In this document: one piece after another, positions 14,501-27,483 of the stretch
Position numbering within the stretch: position 1 is the first letter of the stretch
How the letters are laid out: every line of letters starts with the position of its first letter
Source of the DNA: Lingula anatina
Taxonomy: Eukaryota > Brachiopoda > Lingulata > Lingulida > Lingulidae
Assembly: GCF_001039355.2 (NCBI RefSeq)
Contig: NW_019774303.1
Span: forward strand, 394,131-458,130
Direction of reading: 5' to 3'
DNA length: 64,000 bases
Notes under the pieces: model-generated
The model's database searches: none
What the model was told of the DNA's origin: nothing
What the model saw: the letters and a program-made list of their open reading frames with translations, nothing else
Program-made: the position numbers and the translations under genes

Positions 14501-16902
14501 AAAATTCCACATGTCCCCTTTCAACTACACCATATCAGACCTAAAAGTTCTTAACGTGTAATCCTAGTTTAAAGCACATCGTTTGTTACACTCTTCACAT
14601 GAAATTAATTGTGATTTTAGGTCATTTTGAAGTGTTACGCTTTGCGCCTTTCGTACTTCAGGAAGAAAATGGAGGTGAGTTGCTACATGGAAACTATTTA
14701 AGAGAAAATGGTCTCGGCAATAAGAATAACGATGCCACTTGTAACCTTAGTACCTTAGATTTTCTAGGATTGATTTATTTTACCTTTTCGTGGACAGGTA
14801 TTTTTATGGTACCTATTTAAGACATTTTTTACGAACAAGTCAATAGCATTGCAACAAATTTCTTTTTTTTTGCAGCTAGTAGATGGCATCATCATTATCA
14901 TATCCTTCACAGTGGATGTTATTTTCTACGACGGGCTGGGTGGACGTTCTGGGGTGGACGCTGCCTCTCTCCTTATCTTCTTCCTTATGTGGAGAATGCT
15001 GCGTGTATTCAACGGTATTTATTCTGAATGTTTTAAAAGTCTAACGCATACTAAGCCTATAAAGCGAATTCTTTAAGTAAATTTGGTAGGGTTTCTGTTG
15101 ACCATTGTGATTTAATTACTCTCCTCTACACGTTTGAAATATTATATTCTTTGTAGGTATTATATTCTTTGTAGGTGTGGTTCTTTGTAGTCAGTGGTTT
15201 GGTAAAATAATTTATTATATTGTTCTTATATCATTTAAAGGTTTCTTGGTGACGTCGAGGAAGAGACTCAAGTTTAGACTGACACTCCAGATGAGGGCCA
15301 GAAAACGCGCCGAAGCCAAAATTTCTGATTTGGATGTTAGAATTGGTTTCATGGAGGTAAATTTTTCTTATTTTAAAAATCTAATTTGAGTCTCTCGCTG
15401 ACTTTTCTGTGTGTCTCAAATTTGTTAAATTGTTTAAATAATATTCTTTTCATCACGTACATGTACCAGACGTTTTGGATTATTAACCACTTCACTCGTG
15501 TAAGACGTATGTCACATTTAAAGTTGCTTAATTTGAATGATGTCCTTGAAACACCCTTCATTTGACACTTGCAGAAAGAACTAGATAGTCTGCGATCACT
15601 TGCCTCCAAATATGGCGCCAAAAATCACGAAGTGCTCAACTGTAAACCTAAAGGTAATTGTAATTCTTTTATCTGATTGTAACTCCTTGATTTATAAATG
15701 GAAAGAAATAGCTTTAAAACATGTTGCACAAACCAACAATGAAAAGTGCTGTGGTTTATTATCTAAGAAAATTTATGTTCTTTTGATGATGTTTTTAAGT
15801 AATATGCTCTGTTTTTTGTGTGAACCTTTATTTGACTTCTCCATTTTTTAAATTTTGAATGTAAAAAGTGATAATTATTATTTTTGTATTTTTCAACTTA
15901 GCTTCGGTTCACAAAAACGTTACCGCCAAGGAAGGCATCTCCTCCATGTTATGTGCCTCGATGTCCATGATGCACCACTTTGCTAGCAAGTATGTATGAG
16001 CCATTTATATAAAGATATGTACGTTTTTTCCTATACTGATAGCCAGAATTTTTTCTTTCTTTCCATACATTCATCTATTTGATGTTGTTAAATATATAAA
16101 TATGATATAGTTGGGAGGCTTATACCTTCGTTTTACTGTGAAAATTTACAAATTTACCAATAGAAGCATTGTCTCAAACGTGTGAAGTAATCGCACACTT
16201 TTTTGCAGAGAAAATGTTGCCAAGAACGAACAGATGGCTCAAATCACTGAAAGTGAAGAGGTTATCGAAGATGACAACAGCAACAGAATCAACCCATTTA
16301 TGCTGTCTCCACTGAAGGGAAAGGCGTCTCAGATGAACACGAAAGACAGTAAAGAGAATGAGACAACCGTCACTGGATCAGTTAAACCCGACCCTGTGGA
16401 TACCAATATCTCTAGCCCCTCTGGGCAGACTAAAGAAGCATCTGCTTTGAATGATGTCAAAATAGATATGGAGGATCACAGAGAAAATGATGCAGATATT
16501 GTTGCCAACCCTAACGGTAAAAATGAATGTAGCGCTACAGACGATAAAATATCGTCGCCTGCTCCACCTCAACCTTCCCCTCAGGCACAGAAATCGAAGA
16601 CTCAGGATCTGAATGAAAGAAATGGCACTCTTCCATCTCAGCAGTCCACCAGGTCACGTGGTGCCTTAAAGCGAACTTCATCCGTTGATGACCAAAATAT
16701 GAGCTCATGTGACGACCAGGGAACGCTTCCGACGTCTGGAGAACCAACCCCGGCACATCCGCCAGGAGAAGTCGACGGAAGTGAGAACTTGCAGCAAAAA
16801 TCTGATACACAAACACCCAGCGACTGTAATAAGTTGAACAACGTTGCAGCCAAGAACGCCACAATACTCACCAACGGAGATGTGATAAGCAATGGGATGT
16901 GA
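8600..16902 (+). CDS. HVCN1-like: Voltage-gated proton channel, Hv family, S4 first arginine missing
   Basis: A four-helix voltage-sensor proton channel of the plasma membrane. Exons: first coding exon either 8601-8719 (partial) or 11064-11209, then 13080-13204, 13665-14140, 14621-14674, 14876-15014, 15241-15356, 15575-15653, 15902-15989 and 16209-16902 (TGA). All have GT-AG borders and matching phases. With the 11064 start the product is 638 residues, against 273 in human Hv1. S1 reads LVLIDAVLMVSLLMLD and keeps the Asp of human D112; the E119 position is Leu. S2 keeps the Glu in FLVEVILKCYALRLSYF. S3 keeps both Asp (VDG, TVDV). S4 is FFLMWRMLRVFNG: Arg 2 and Arg 3 remain, but Arg 1 is Leu. 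A coiled coil (RKRAEAKISDLDVRIGFMEK) follows, as in dimeric Hv channels. Odd features are the His-rich S1-S2 loop and a C-terminal tail of over 220 residues rich in Ser, Asn, Asp and Pro. I recall an Aplysia channel (AcHv3) described as lacking the first S4 Arg and leaking protons; orthology is inferred. Confidence 0.9.
11064..11209 (+). CDS. Alternative first coding exon of the proton channel
   Basis: An open frame starting at ATG 11064 (a second in-frame ATG is at 11070) encodes an acidic cytosolic-type N-terminus that includes EYEETDDLLEVFELGKDY and ends FVQESK plus two bases. The GT donor at 11210 leaves phase 2, exactly what the S1 exon at 13080 needs, giving the join ESKR-CHEKLVE. The upstream exon 8601-8719 (acidic, including LEDDNIDDDILQ) also ends in phase 2 at a strong GTAAGT donor. 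The two therefore look like mutually exclusive first exons from different promoters, or successive exons of which one is a false call. They cannot both be in one reading frame, because two phase-2 donors precede a single acceptor. No transcript evidence is available here. Confidence 0.55.
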
Positions 16903-17597
16903 ACGACGCAAAAGTGATATGCCAATGCAGAAAAAGTTATATATTTATAAATAATATTTTTCACTATATTGGTCTTCCATTTGCAAAGCGAACGTTTACG
17001 TAAATTCTTTGCATTGGATTTTACGGTCAAGATTCTTATGATATTCTGTGATCAAATACTTTTCAGAGTTTTTCACATTCTCGTCTTTTATTCACCCTGC
17101 CGTGTGAGGACTCTTTGCAGTGGCAAGGGTTTAGTGAAATAGCATACAAAGAACATTAATTCAAAATATTCTGAGAACTCAGGGTATGTGTATTTTAACT
17201 CTGCCATGCCATACACGCAAAAAAAAAAAAAAAAAAAAAAAAATCCCGTTAGAAAAAAACATGACATGATCATTTTTGATTAATCGTTAAATGGTTTAAG
17301 ATATCAAATCTCAGTACAAAATGTGAAATGCATTATTTTGTCAGACTGCAGTCAGTGATGCTCCATTAGCTATTGATTTGGATTTTAAAAACTTAATCAT
17401 CAACAGCTGTGCATATGGCCGTCAAAAGTACACATCTAACACATACAAAATTTAGTTTAAGGTATCTTATACTTAACATGTCTGACATAACTGACGATTC
17501 CAGAGTTAACCATCATTTCATCGTCATAGTAAGCATACAACCAGATAACATGGCATCTTCATTCCCACTCCATTTACTGCACAACTATAGGCCTACC
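16903..17597. other. 3' flank of the proton channel gene
   Basis: This lies after the TGA of the channel gene and before the duplicated block. It probably holds the 3' UTR, but I see no clear AATAAA close to the stop. An A-run occurs at about 17220-17243. An open frame of 139 codons runs from 17409 into the duplicated block; in the second copy only its 3' half is present and it has no recognisable domain, so I do not call it a gene. Confidence 0.4.
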
Positions 17598-19986
17598 CCC
17601 CTCACTCCACACCTCATTCCACTGCCATGTAGAGTGATATCACTCTCCCTCCTTCAGGATAAAACACCATCAGGCCCAGATCCATGCATCGTCACCACCT
17701 TCACTCCCACTCACATTATCACTTCGGCATTCGTGCTGCCATGCCATATTGAAATGCACCAAACTAACTTTAAAATGACGGTTTCGTCAAATACTAACAA
17801 AAGTATGTGGAAAGGGGACATTTTGTGATAAATGATTGCTGGCACGCAGCACTAATGCGTATACACGCCCACATACATGTATATATATTGAATTTTATCC
17901 ATTAGAACACAAATATGAAATCATTTATATTGACGCATATTGTATATTGAAACACGCGTAGTTTAATGCATTCATACTACACTAATAACCAACGTACACA
18001 TGTTTGTATATGATGCACAACTTACTGTTTATGAGAATTAAAGCGATGCAATTTTATATTGATTAATAAATTGACATATTGTACATAGATACCATTTTGT
18101 TTTTTTTTATGCCATATTTCATTTACTTTGTCTGCAGAATAAGGCTTTATGCTTATGGTTTTATAACATTAATCATTCATATTAACACTGCCCTCCGAAA
18201 AAGTGGCCTATTTGTTCTTTTGATACCCAAGGACCAACCCCCCCCCCGATTCTTAACGTTTATAATTTGTAAAGTCACGTGATCACATTTAGTAACAAAA
18301 TGAACAGAATTTCCTAATTTTGATTGTTTAATATCGATAAATCACTTACTGTATAAGGCAAAACTTGTTTTTTTTTTTTTTTTGTAAAATTGCACTCGAT
18401 AGTCTTCGGATTCCAAGGAAGAACGAAAACGGGCGTAGAGAACACAGGCGTCATAGCAAGGCAATACTGAAAAATCTTTGTATGAAGGGTACAAAATACA
18501 GAATCGTTCTAAGTACATGATGTTTTTAAACACAATTTTATTGACGATTGATTTTTAAACCAGTTATTGATGATGCTTATATCTGATGACAATCCTTTAT
18601 TTGATATTCATTTGACGACGAACACAAACTGAAAAAAATCGAACAGTAAAATAAATCTGAAAGGAAACCCAACCCAACTGATGCTTTCTTTTATTCAAAA
18701 CAATTTTAACAAATTTACATATTGGAACGGCCTTCAACATAATGTAAATATATGTGATACTTGTTAATGACGTGCCAAGTTCACAATGCATAAATGCCGT
18801 GATAAAATGTAACAATCTTATTATTACAGTTTTCATAGCTTAGGATTTTCAACTGTAATAAATAATAAGCATTTAGAAGTCTGATATATGAATGAAAGTA
18901 TAATAATCGAATAATATTATCAACATCTTTACAGGTACGTGTATATTCAAATTGTGCAGGATTTATACTTATTATGATAGCAGGTCTGTACCGCTAGGCA
19001 GGGTGTGTTTCGGAGGTGGGGGAGGGGGGGGGGGTCAAAAGAACTGCCTTTTTGCAGGAAAATGTCCACTCTGAATCCAGATTTTGTCTCATCCAGGTTC
19101 TTTGTCGTTTCTCAAGTTTGGTCGACTACTTGGGTAAAAAAGTTCACTTTCTCAGAAAAAGAACCCTAATTCTAAATTCTAATTGCTCGTCACATGCCTG
19201 AATAGCTTATTTCCATTGTTCCCCAAGTCGTTATAATATGTTAACAAAGAAATGACTGCGTATGCTATACCAGCGTATAAACAAGTAAGGTTCAATTCAT
19301 AGGAACATGGCAAAGCAGAAAATATACCAACATCTTTAATCGTGTACAAAGTTATGTGGTTAAGAATAGCGTGATTCTGCGTACTTTACCCCCAACTTGT
19401 CATGAGATAATTAAATAAGGGAAAAAACTTATTATAATATAAATATTATAAATTTGCATCAAAGTCTACCTACTATTCAGAATATCATGTTCAAAAGTAA
19501 GAAAAAAGTTTGTAATCACAGCACTACATTTTTGATCATAAGCTCCCTTAAAGATCATTATTTTATGGGAAGGATATAGCAAAAAACTATTCACACAACT
19601 TTTGTACATTATGTTACTGGCTTCATTTAGGTTATTGTAATGTTGAATTTCTGAAGGAATTATTGGTTATGTCAGGCAATTCAGAGGTATATATCTCTTT
19701 GCATACTTCCCTCATAAAGTAAGGGGGTACCCTGGCATCGTATTATGGAAAGAATGTTATAAAGAAAATCTAGTTGTCACTCAGACCTTTATAAGTAGTT
19801 TATGTGCTTCTTCTTTGTTACCTTTTGATACAATCATTTTACAAATAAAAAAATAGATGTATCAACACATGTTGTCCATCCAAGTGCTAGTTTTCAATCA
19901 CTTCCAATGAGGCTTGATGCAGGTGAGGTAGTTGTTCACCTGGCTGTTTTCTTTTGAGTATTTTTTCACATTGTATCAACTTTTTC

Positions 19987-20747
19987 CTTTAATTCCTGAT
20001 CATATATTGTTGCTGTCAGGTTGTTCAAAAGGCTCAAAGATTTATTATAAAACTTTAAGTAAAGTAGGTGTTCTTGAGATGTCAAAAGGTGTGAATAAAT
20101 GGAAGGAGTTGTTAAATTTGGAGGACAATGAATGCCCGAAGATTTTTGAACTTCCTTTTACAATAACAAAAGACTCAAAGCTTCACTGGTTCCAATTTCG
20201 AATTAATCATAATATCCTTACCACAAATTCACTGCTTTTCAAATATAAAATGGTCGACAACAGTATATGTTCCCTTTGCAAAGGAGCTGAAGAAACAACA
20301 GAGCATTTATTCTGGAATTGTGCAGTTACCCAAAAATTATTGACCGACTTGGTAGAATATATACTATCTAATACTCAAGTTACTCTACCTGTCTCAAAAA
20401 GGAATTGCTTAGTCGGCTCTATGAGCCTCTCTCCAATTATTAATCTCATTATGTTGCAATTTAAATTTTATATTTATTTAAGAAGATGTTCACAGGGTAA
20501 ACCAACATTAGGAGGTTTGATTTCATCACTTAGATATCTGGTGAAAACAGATAAGTCAATCTGTCAGTACAATTCAAATATAATTAAGTTATTTTCAATT
20601 TGAATATTTAGCGTACGGCGATGTAATTAATTAAAAAGTGTTATATAGTAAAACATCTCTTATGTGTGAGTGTGTGAGCGAGTGTTTGTTTGTATTTGTA
20701 TTGTCATGTATTCGTGATGTATTGTGTCAATAAAAAAAAAAAAAAAA
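19987..20747 (+). mobile_element. 5'-truncated LINE (non-LTR retrotransposon) 3' end
   Basis: About 760 bp present in copy A and absent at the matching point of copy B (near 26550-26560). Its open frame (within 19932-20603, stop at 20601-20603) encodes the C-terminal part of a reverse-transcriptase polyprotein. The telltale segment has FRINHNILTTN, then CSLCKGAEETTEHLFWNC, a Cys-x2-Cys-x8-His-x4-Cys zinc-binding pattern typical of the domain after the reverse transcriptase in non-LTR elements. A short 3' UTR ends in a run of A at 20732-20749. The bases AACTTTTTC occur at 19978-19986 and again at 20748-20756 as a 9-bp target-site duplication; the empty site in copy B has one copy. The catalytic reverse transcriptase and endonuclease are missing, so it cannot move by itself. 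Confidence 0.87.
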
Positions 20748-21066
20748 AACTTTTTCATAGTATAGAAATAATGCATTAGTAAAAAGTAAATGTAATTTCA
20801 CCTTACCATTTGCAGTTTCAGTCAATTTCCCTAGTTTTAATAGAATTGTGATTCTGGGTACTTTTCTTCTGCAGGGCATGCTCTGACAAGGAATGTCTAT
20901 CAGTGTCTTCTGAACTGAGTTAAATGACAAAACCAGAAACTTTGTGCATTTTATCACCATCTAATATAGATTCAATTGATTTACCTGTGCCCATACAGTT
21001 TCTGACATAGATTTAATACTTTTTATCATTTGTTACCAATTTGGCTCAAGAAGTGCAGAAGAAAAT

Positions 21067-21098
<32 letters not shown>

Positions 21099-21836
21099 CT
21101 TCATAATAAGATATGTCAACATACAATATAACACTAGAAGATTATACCCTTAAGCATACATAAGTCAACATGACCAGAACACATACTGGCACACATACAG
21201 GTACAACAGGGACCAGCAGAGTATCTTAACTTGTACACAAAATATCTTTTTATCAAAATATTACAATAATTATATCTTAATATATAATACTACAATTATA
21301 GCCTTCTGGATTTACTAAATATTCCTGTTTAATAAACTGTTGGTTAATTATCTGAAAAGTTTTAATCATTACATAACTGGTCCAGCCATAATGTTTCATT
21401 ATACTTAAAGTTATGGTAAAATATGGAAAAACAAACTTTATCCACTTACTGTATGGAGTTTGACACCATCAACAGATTGGGGTCTAAATTAACCACGTGG
21501 TGTCACATATGGAGCAATGAGTGATAACATGGATTTCAACAGTATAAAGATCTAACATCTTTTACAAAAACTGCATCAAACAAATGTGACACTAAATTAG
21601 CATGATATAATAATTATAATAATGATATCAAACAATTTATCAACTTCATAATATAAAAAAATACCAATTGCACAATACATTTTTATTCCTACCAGGGATA
21701 TGTTAATGAATGCTTCAATATCTCACATACATTTCAATTGAGACAAACAAAAAACATTTCACTTATATCAATCTCCCTTACAGTTTCAGATTGATATAGA
21801 ATTAGCAAAATATATCAAAATCTCCATCCTCCTCCA

Positions 21837-24056
21837 TTAGTGACTAGCCCAAGCATTCACATCTGCTGTCAATACCCCAGTTTCAACTAATAAAGCTATT
21901 ACCAAGAATGCCACATAGAGAGACCACAAATATATGGAATAACACTTGCCAATTCGGAACCGGAGAATCGGAAGGAGTATGAATGATGACAGCAAGCTGA
22001 AGCATAGAGATGCTGCCAGTACAATTTCTTGCAGTGATAGCACCACCTATGGAAAAATAATTATAATGATAACAATGAACAAGTTTTATAATTAGAAATG
22101 TTTACAGAAAACACTAGATTTAATTTAAATCAATAATGTCATGTGAACACTTGGCTTAATAACTTAAATCATGATTTTCATAGCAAGCATCACCTTGATG
22201 GGAAGATGAAGAAGTTTTATGCTATCTAATAGTATAACTAAAAACAGTTTGGTACTTACTGTCATTTGGTATAGCCCTGTGTTTGCTCCCTGTTTTATTG
22301 TCCCTATAGTAAACGGAATACCAACACCCAATAATAAATCTTAAGTTAAAGCTAAGGAAAAAGTACATATTATAGGCTCAGCTCCAATCCTTTTCTTGGA
22401 GTGTCTATATCATAAATTTTACACCAAAGCCTAGAATAATAACTTAAATTTACTGAAAACAAGACAAATGTAATCTGTGTAGGCTAGCAAAATTTAGGAA
22501 AAGGATACTAAAGAGAGGTCCTCCAAAGCATGCTGAAATCCCCATCCTAGGAAACCCCTGTCTTGCCATCACTGTGTCAGCAATCAAATCTAAAATCAGA
22601 ATATATGTAATGAGTACAAAATAAATCTAATACTGAATGTTCTCACAAACCTGATATGTTCTCACAGGTCTTTAACTTCTGAAGGCTCCATCATGTTGTA
22701 CTCAGTATGAGAAAACTATATCAGAAACAGTAATTTTTCTAATAGCTTACCTCCTATGCTGTTACCCCATGCTAATAATGTTAGTCCTAGAATTGCATTA
22801 CTTATCCCGAAGACAATACCAAACATCTGAAAGAATGAAAACAATATCAAATCTAATACCGGTTTGGATCAGAAAAAGATATCAACTTTTAATTGTTTAT
22901 ATGGGATACTGGTACCTTAAAAAGACACAATGTTTTAGAGACAAATCTGACTTACTTTAATAGCTTTTCCATATCATATGTTTTGTTAATCTAAAGTTAT
23001 GTCTAAATTATGAGTGTTTATACATGTAATTACCTGTAAGAGATTAACTATCTCATTAGCTATAGAATAAATCCATATCACAGACACTACAAATCCCATA
23101 AAAGAAAAAGCCTGAAAATGAACAAGAGTACTTCATAAGAGCATGTCATGACTTCTGAAAAAAAAAAAACATTTCAAATTGGTATACTGATGTTTGGTGA
23201 CAAATAATCCCCACCCTCCAATGCTAAACAAACTGCCCGTAACATCCTGCATAGTGCATTCAGAATATCAAGGAGGAAGGGGATGACTTGAAACCCCCCA
23301 CCCCCAACCCCTATTACTCTAAAACTCAGGATGGGCCTATAAGGCAGGGATGCAATACATCATTGAATAAACTGGTCCTAAGTGTATTGGTGAGAAGTGC
23401 TGAATGTGGAACTATATTGGGACAGTGCCTTGCTTAATACAAATTATTTTTAAGGATCCTATACCATTCTGTATCCCCCCACCCAGTAAGTGACTACCTC
23501 TGCAAGTAACTGACAGTGTCTTGGACTCCCAGCCGCATTCTGTGTAAGTAAACAAAAGAAACTCTATTAAAGTAAAGTTTATTATCCTTGTACTTTGATA
23601 TCAACTTACTGGATGGTATATTGGTGGTTCATCCTTCTGTGATGTACATGATACTGCAAGTGCTAATAGCAGACCCAGAATAAGCACAAATACACCTGCT
23701 GGAATGTTGCCAACCATTTTAAAAGCACCTAAAAGAGAAATAAAAGTTTATATGTTCTGTTATACTGAAAATAAAAAGTTTTTGAAAACAACAGAAAAAT
23801 GGAACAAATTCCACAAAATGATTACATAAAAAAACATACAAAATATCATAAGTAATAAATAAATTGAATACATATTTTATCAAAGAGCTTTTTTGGTCTG
23901 ATTCTCATTATTAACAAAACAAAGCAATATAAATGGTTAAAAAAGTCACATATATCAAATTAGCATTCTTCTTTTTACTAATATTTTTTACACACCATTT
24001 GTAAGAAGAGCACATGCTACAGGAGCTGTTATACAGTGTAGTGTGTTCAGAGGTCT
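21837..24056 (-). pseudogene. Second, 5'-truncated copy of the SLC8B1 3' exons
   Basis: Seven exon equivalents of SLC8B1: 23996-24056 (partial, cut by the N junction), 23610-23728, 23034-23111, 22751-22826, 22509-22589, 22260-22339 and 21837-22046 (stop). Every splice site and phase is intact. At the differing exon positions I compared with copy B (for example an AGC/AGT serine in the exon at 22751, and GAT/GAC in the exon at 23610), the encoded residue is unchanged; the last exon is identical. Such silent-only divergence with variable introns is what two functional alleles show, not what a dead tandem copy shows. I label it pseudogene only because in this assembly it lacks its 5' half. It probably is the other allele of the gene at 27633-36884. 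Confidence 0.8.
22340..22508 (-). other. U12-type intron, copy A
   Basis: This is the copy A equivalent of the intron at 28137-28311. On the minus strand it begins GTATCCTTTT and ends with TTCCTTAGC about a dozen bases before the AG. Both diagnostic elements are unchanged in the second copy. Confidence 0.8.
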
Positions 24057-24058
24057 AT

Positions 24059-24059
24059 N
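24059..24059. other. Single ambiguous base at the duplication junction
   Basis: The only N in the window sits exactly where copy A stops and copy B begins. To its left the sequence is interior SLC8B1 exon; to its right it restarts at the left end of the duplicated block. This is what joining two overlapping contigs or haplotypes without merging would leave. Confidence 0.9.
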
Positions 24060-27000
24060 CCCCTCACTCCACACCTCATTCCACTGCCATGTAGAGTGAT
24101 ATCACTCTCCCTCCTTCAGCATAAAACACCACCAGGTCCAGATCCATGCATCGTCACCACCTTCACTCCCACTCACATTATCACTTCGGCATTCGTGCTA
24201 CCATGCCATATTGAAATGCACCAAACTAATTTTAAAATGACGGTTTCGTCAAATACTAACAAAAGTATGTGGAAAGGGGAAATTTGGTGATAAATGATTG
24301 CTGGCACGCAGTACTAATGCGTATACACGCCCACATACATGTATATATATATTGAATTACATCCATTAGAACACAAATATGAAATCATTTATATTGACAC
24401 ATATTGTATATTGAAACACGCGTAGTTTAATGCATTCATACTACTTTAATAACCAACGTATAAATTTGTACACATGATGTTTGTATATGATGCACAACTT
24501 ACTGTTTCTGAGAATTAAAGCGATGCAATTTTATATTGATTAATAAATTGACATATTGTACATAGATACCATATTGTTTTTTTATGCCATATTTCATTTA
24601 CTTTGTCTGCAGAATAAGGCTTTACGCTTATAAATGGTTTCATAAGATTAATCATTCATATTAACACTGCCCTCCGAAAAGTGGCCTATTTGTTCTTTTG
24701 ATACCCAAGGACCAAACCCCCCCCCCCCCCGATTCTTAACGTTTATAATTTGTAAAGTCACGTGATCACATTTAGTAACAAAATGAACAGAATTTCCAAA
24801 TTTTGATTGTTTAATATCGATAAATCACTTACTGTATAAGGCAAAATCAAAACTTTTTGTTGTTTTTTTTTTGTAAAATTGCACTCGATAGTCTTCGGAT
24901 TCCAAGGCAGAACGAAAACGGGCGTAGAGAACACAGGCGTCATAGCAAGGCAATACTGAAAAATCTTTGTATGAGCGATAATAGTAGGGTAAGGGTAGAA
25001 AATACAGAATCGTTTAAGTACATGATGCTTTTAAACACAATTTTATTGACGATTGATTTTTAAACCAGTTATTGATGATGCTTATATCTGATGACAATCC
25101 TTTATTTGATATTCATTTGACGACGAACACAAACTGAAAAAAATCGAACAGTAAAATAAATCTGAAAGGAAACCCAACCCAACTGATGCTTTCTTTTATT
25201 CAAATCAATTTTAACAAATTCACATATTGGAACGGCCTTCAACATAATGTAAATATATGTGATACTTGTTAATGACGTGCCAAGTTCACAATGCATAAAT
25301 GCCGTGATAAAATATAACAATCTTATTATTACAGTTTTCATAGCATAGGATTTTAAACTGTAATAAATAATAAGCATTTAGAAGTGATATATGGTTCCTT
25401 ATTGAATGAAAGTATAATAATCGAATAATATTATCAACATCTTTACAGGTACGTGTATATTCAAATTGTACAGGATTTATACTTATTATGATAGCAGGTC
25501 TGTACCGCTAGGCAGGGTGTTTCGGAGGGGGGGGGGGTCAAAAGAACTGCCTTTTTGCAGGAAAATGTCCACTCTGAATCCAGATTTTGTCTCATCCAGG
25601 TCCTTTGTCGTTCCTCAAGTTTGGTCGACTACTTGGGTAAAAAAGTTCACTTTCTCAGAAAAAGAACCCTAATTCTAAATTCTAATTGCTGGTCACATGC
25701 CTGAATAGTTTATTTCCATTGTTCCCCCAAGTCGTTATAATAGGTTAACAAAGAAATGACTACGTATGTTATACCAGCGTATAAACATGTAAGGTTCAAT
25801 TCATATGAACATGGCAAAGCAGAAAATATACCTAGGTAAATGTGAAAGGATATACATAAAAAACTGATATTGCAGAATCTTGTTATGAGAGTACATCTTT
25901 AATCGTGTACAAAGTTATGTGGTTAAGAATAGCGTGATTCTGCATACTTTACCCCCAACTTGTCATGAGATATTTAAATAAGGCAAAAAAAAACTTATTA
26001 TAACATAAATATTATGAATTTGCATCAAAGTCTACCTACTATTCAAAATATCATGTTCAAGAGTAAGAAAAAAGTTTGTAATCACAGCACTACATTTTTG
26101 ATCATAAGCTCCCTTAAAGATCATTATTTTATCGGAAGGATATAGCAAAAAACTATTCACACAACTTTTGTACATTATGTCACTGGCTTCATTTAGGTTA
26201 TTGTAATGTTGAATTTCTGAAGGAATTATTGGTTATGTCAGGCAATTCAGAGGTATATATATCTCTTTGCATACTTCCCTCATAAAGTAAGGGGGTACCC
26301 TGGCATCGTATTATGGAAAGAATGTTATTAAGAAAATCTAGTTGTCAATCAGACCTTTATAAGTAGTTTATGTGCTTCTTCTTTGTTACCTTTTGATACA
26401 ATCATTTTACAAATAAAAAATAGATGCATCAACACGTTGTCCATCCAAGTGCTAGTTTTCAATCACTTCCAATGAGGCTTGATGCAGGTGATGCAGTTGT
26501 TCACCTGGCTGTTTTCCTTTTGAGTATTTTTTCACATTGCATCAACTTTTTCAAAGTTTAGAAATAATGCATTAATAAAAAGTTAATGTAATTTTATCCT
26601 ACCATTTGCAGTTTCAGTCAATTTCCCTAGTTTTAATAGAATTGTTATTCTGGGCACTATTCTTCTGCAGGAGATGCTCTGACAAGGACTGTCTACCAGT
26701 GTCTTCTAAACTGAGTTAAATGACAAAACCAAAAGCTTTGTGCATTTAACCACCATGTAATATAGATTCAATTTATTTACCTGTGCCCATACAGTTTCTG
26801 ACATGGATTTTATACTTTTTATCATTTGTTACCAATTTGGTTCAAGAAGTGCAGAAGAAAATTTTGTAAAAAAAAAAAAAAAAACGTACATGATAAGATA
26901 TGTCAACATACAATATAGCACTAGATTATACCCTTAAGCATACATAAGTCAACATGACCAGAACACATACTGGCACACATACAGGTACAACAGAGACCAG

Positions 27001-27477
27001 CAGAGTATCTTAACTTGTACACAAAATATCTTTTTATCAAAATATTACAATAATTATATCTTAATATATAATACTACAGTTATAGCCTTCTGGATTTACT
27101 AAATATTCCTGACATTTTTAAACTGTTATTAAAATAAACTGTTGGTTAATTATCTGAAAAATTTTAATCATTACGTAACTGGTCCAGCCATAATGTTCAT
27201 TATACTTTAAGTTATGGTAAAATATGGAAAAAACAAACTTAACCCACTTACTCTATGGAATTTTACACCATCAACAGATTGGGATCTAAATTAACCACAT
27301 GGTGTCACATATGGAGCAATGAGTGATAACATGGATTTCAACAGTATGAATATCTTACATCTTTTACAAAAACTGCATCAAACAAATGTGACACTAAATC
27401 AGCATGAAATAATAATTACAATACAAACAATTTATCAACTTCATCATATAAAAAAAATACCAATTGCACAATACATT

Positions 27478-27483
27478 TTTATT
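27478..27483 (-). terminator. Candidate polyadenylation signal of SLC8B1
   Basis: AATAAA on the minus strand about 150 bases after the SLC8B1 stop codon. The same hexamer is at 21682-21687 in copy A. The position suits a short 3' UTR; other downstream signals may be used. Confidence 0.45.

Larger units (their letters stand above)
17598..24058. repeat. Duplicated block, copy A (carries LINE insertion)
   Basis: This block repeats at 24060-29868 with a few percent mismatch and small indels. Shared landmarks include the start CCCCTCACTCCACACCTC, the exon at 21837-22046 (repeated at 27633-27842) and all SLC8B1 introns between. Copy A is about 6.46 kb because it holds a LINE insertion at 19987-20747; without it the copies are nearly the same length. 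Copy B has a run of about 60 bp near 25829-25890 that copy A lacks. Copy A ends abruptly inside an SLC8B1 exon, just before the N at 24059. The structure fits two haplotypes laid end to end by the assembler better than a biological tandem duplication. Confidence 0.9.

Noticed and set aside
16535-17030. Minus-strand open frames of 109 and 130 codons
   Set aside because: Antisense shadows of the last proton channel exon.
17409-17828. 139-codon open frame at the left edge of the duplicated block
   Set aside because: It crosses the edge of the duplication, its 5' half is absent from copy B, and the composition (Thr, His, Pro, Ser) looks like read-through of non-coding DNA.
19932-19986. Start of the LINE open frame as the start of a gene
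   Set aside because: The first ~18 codons lie in flanking host DNA before the insertion point, so this ATG is accidental.
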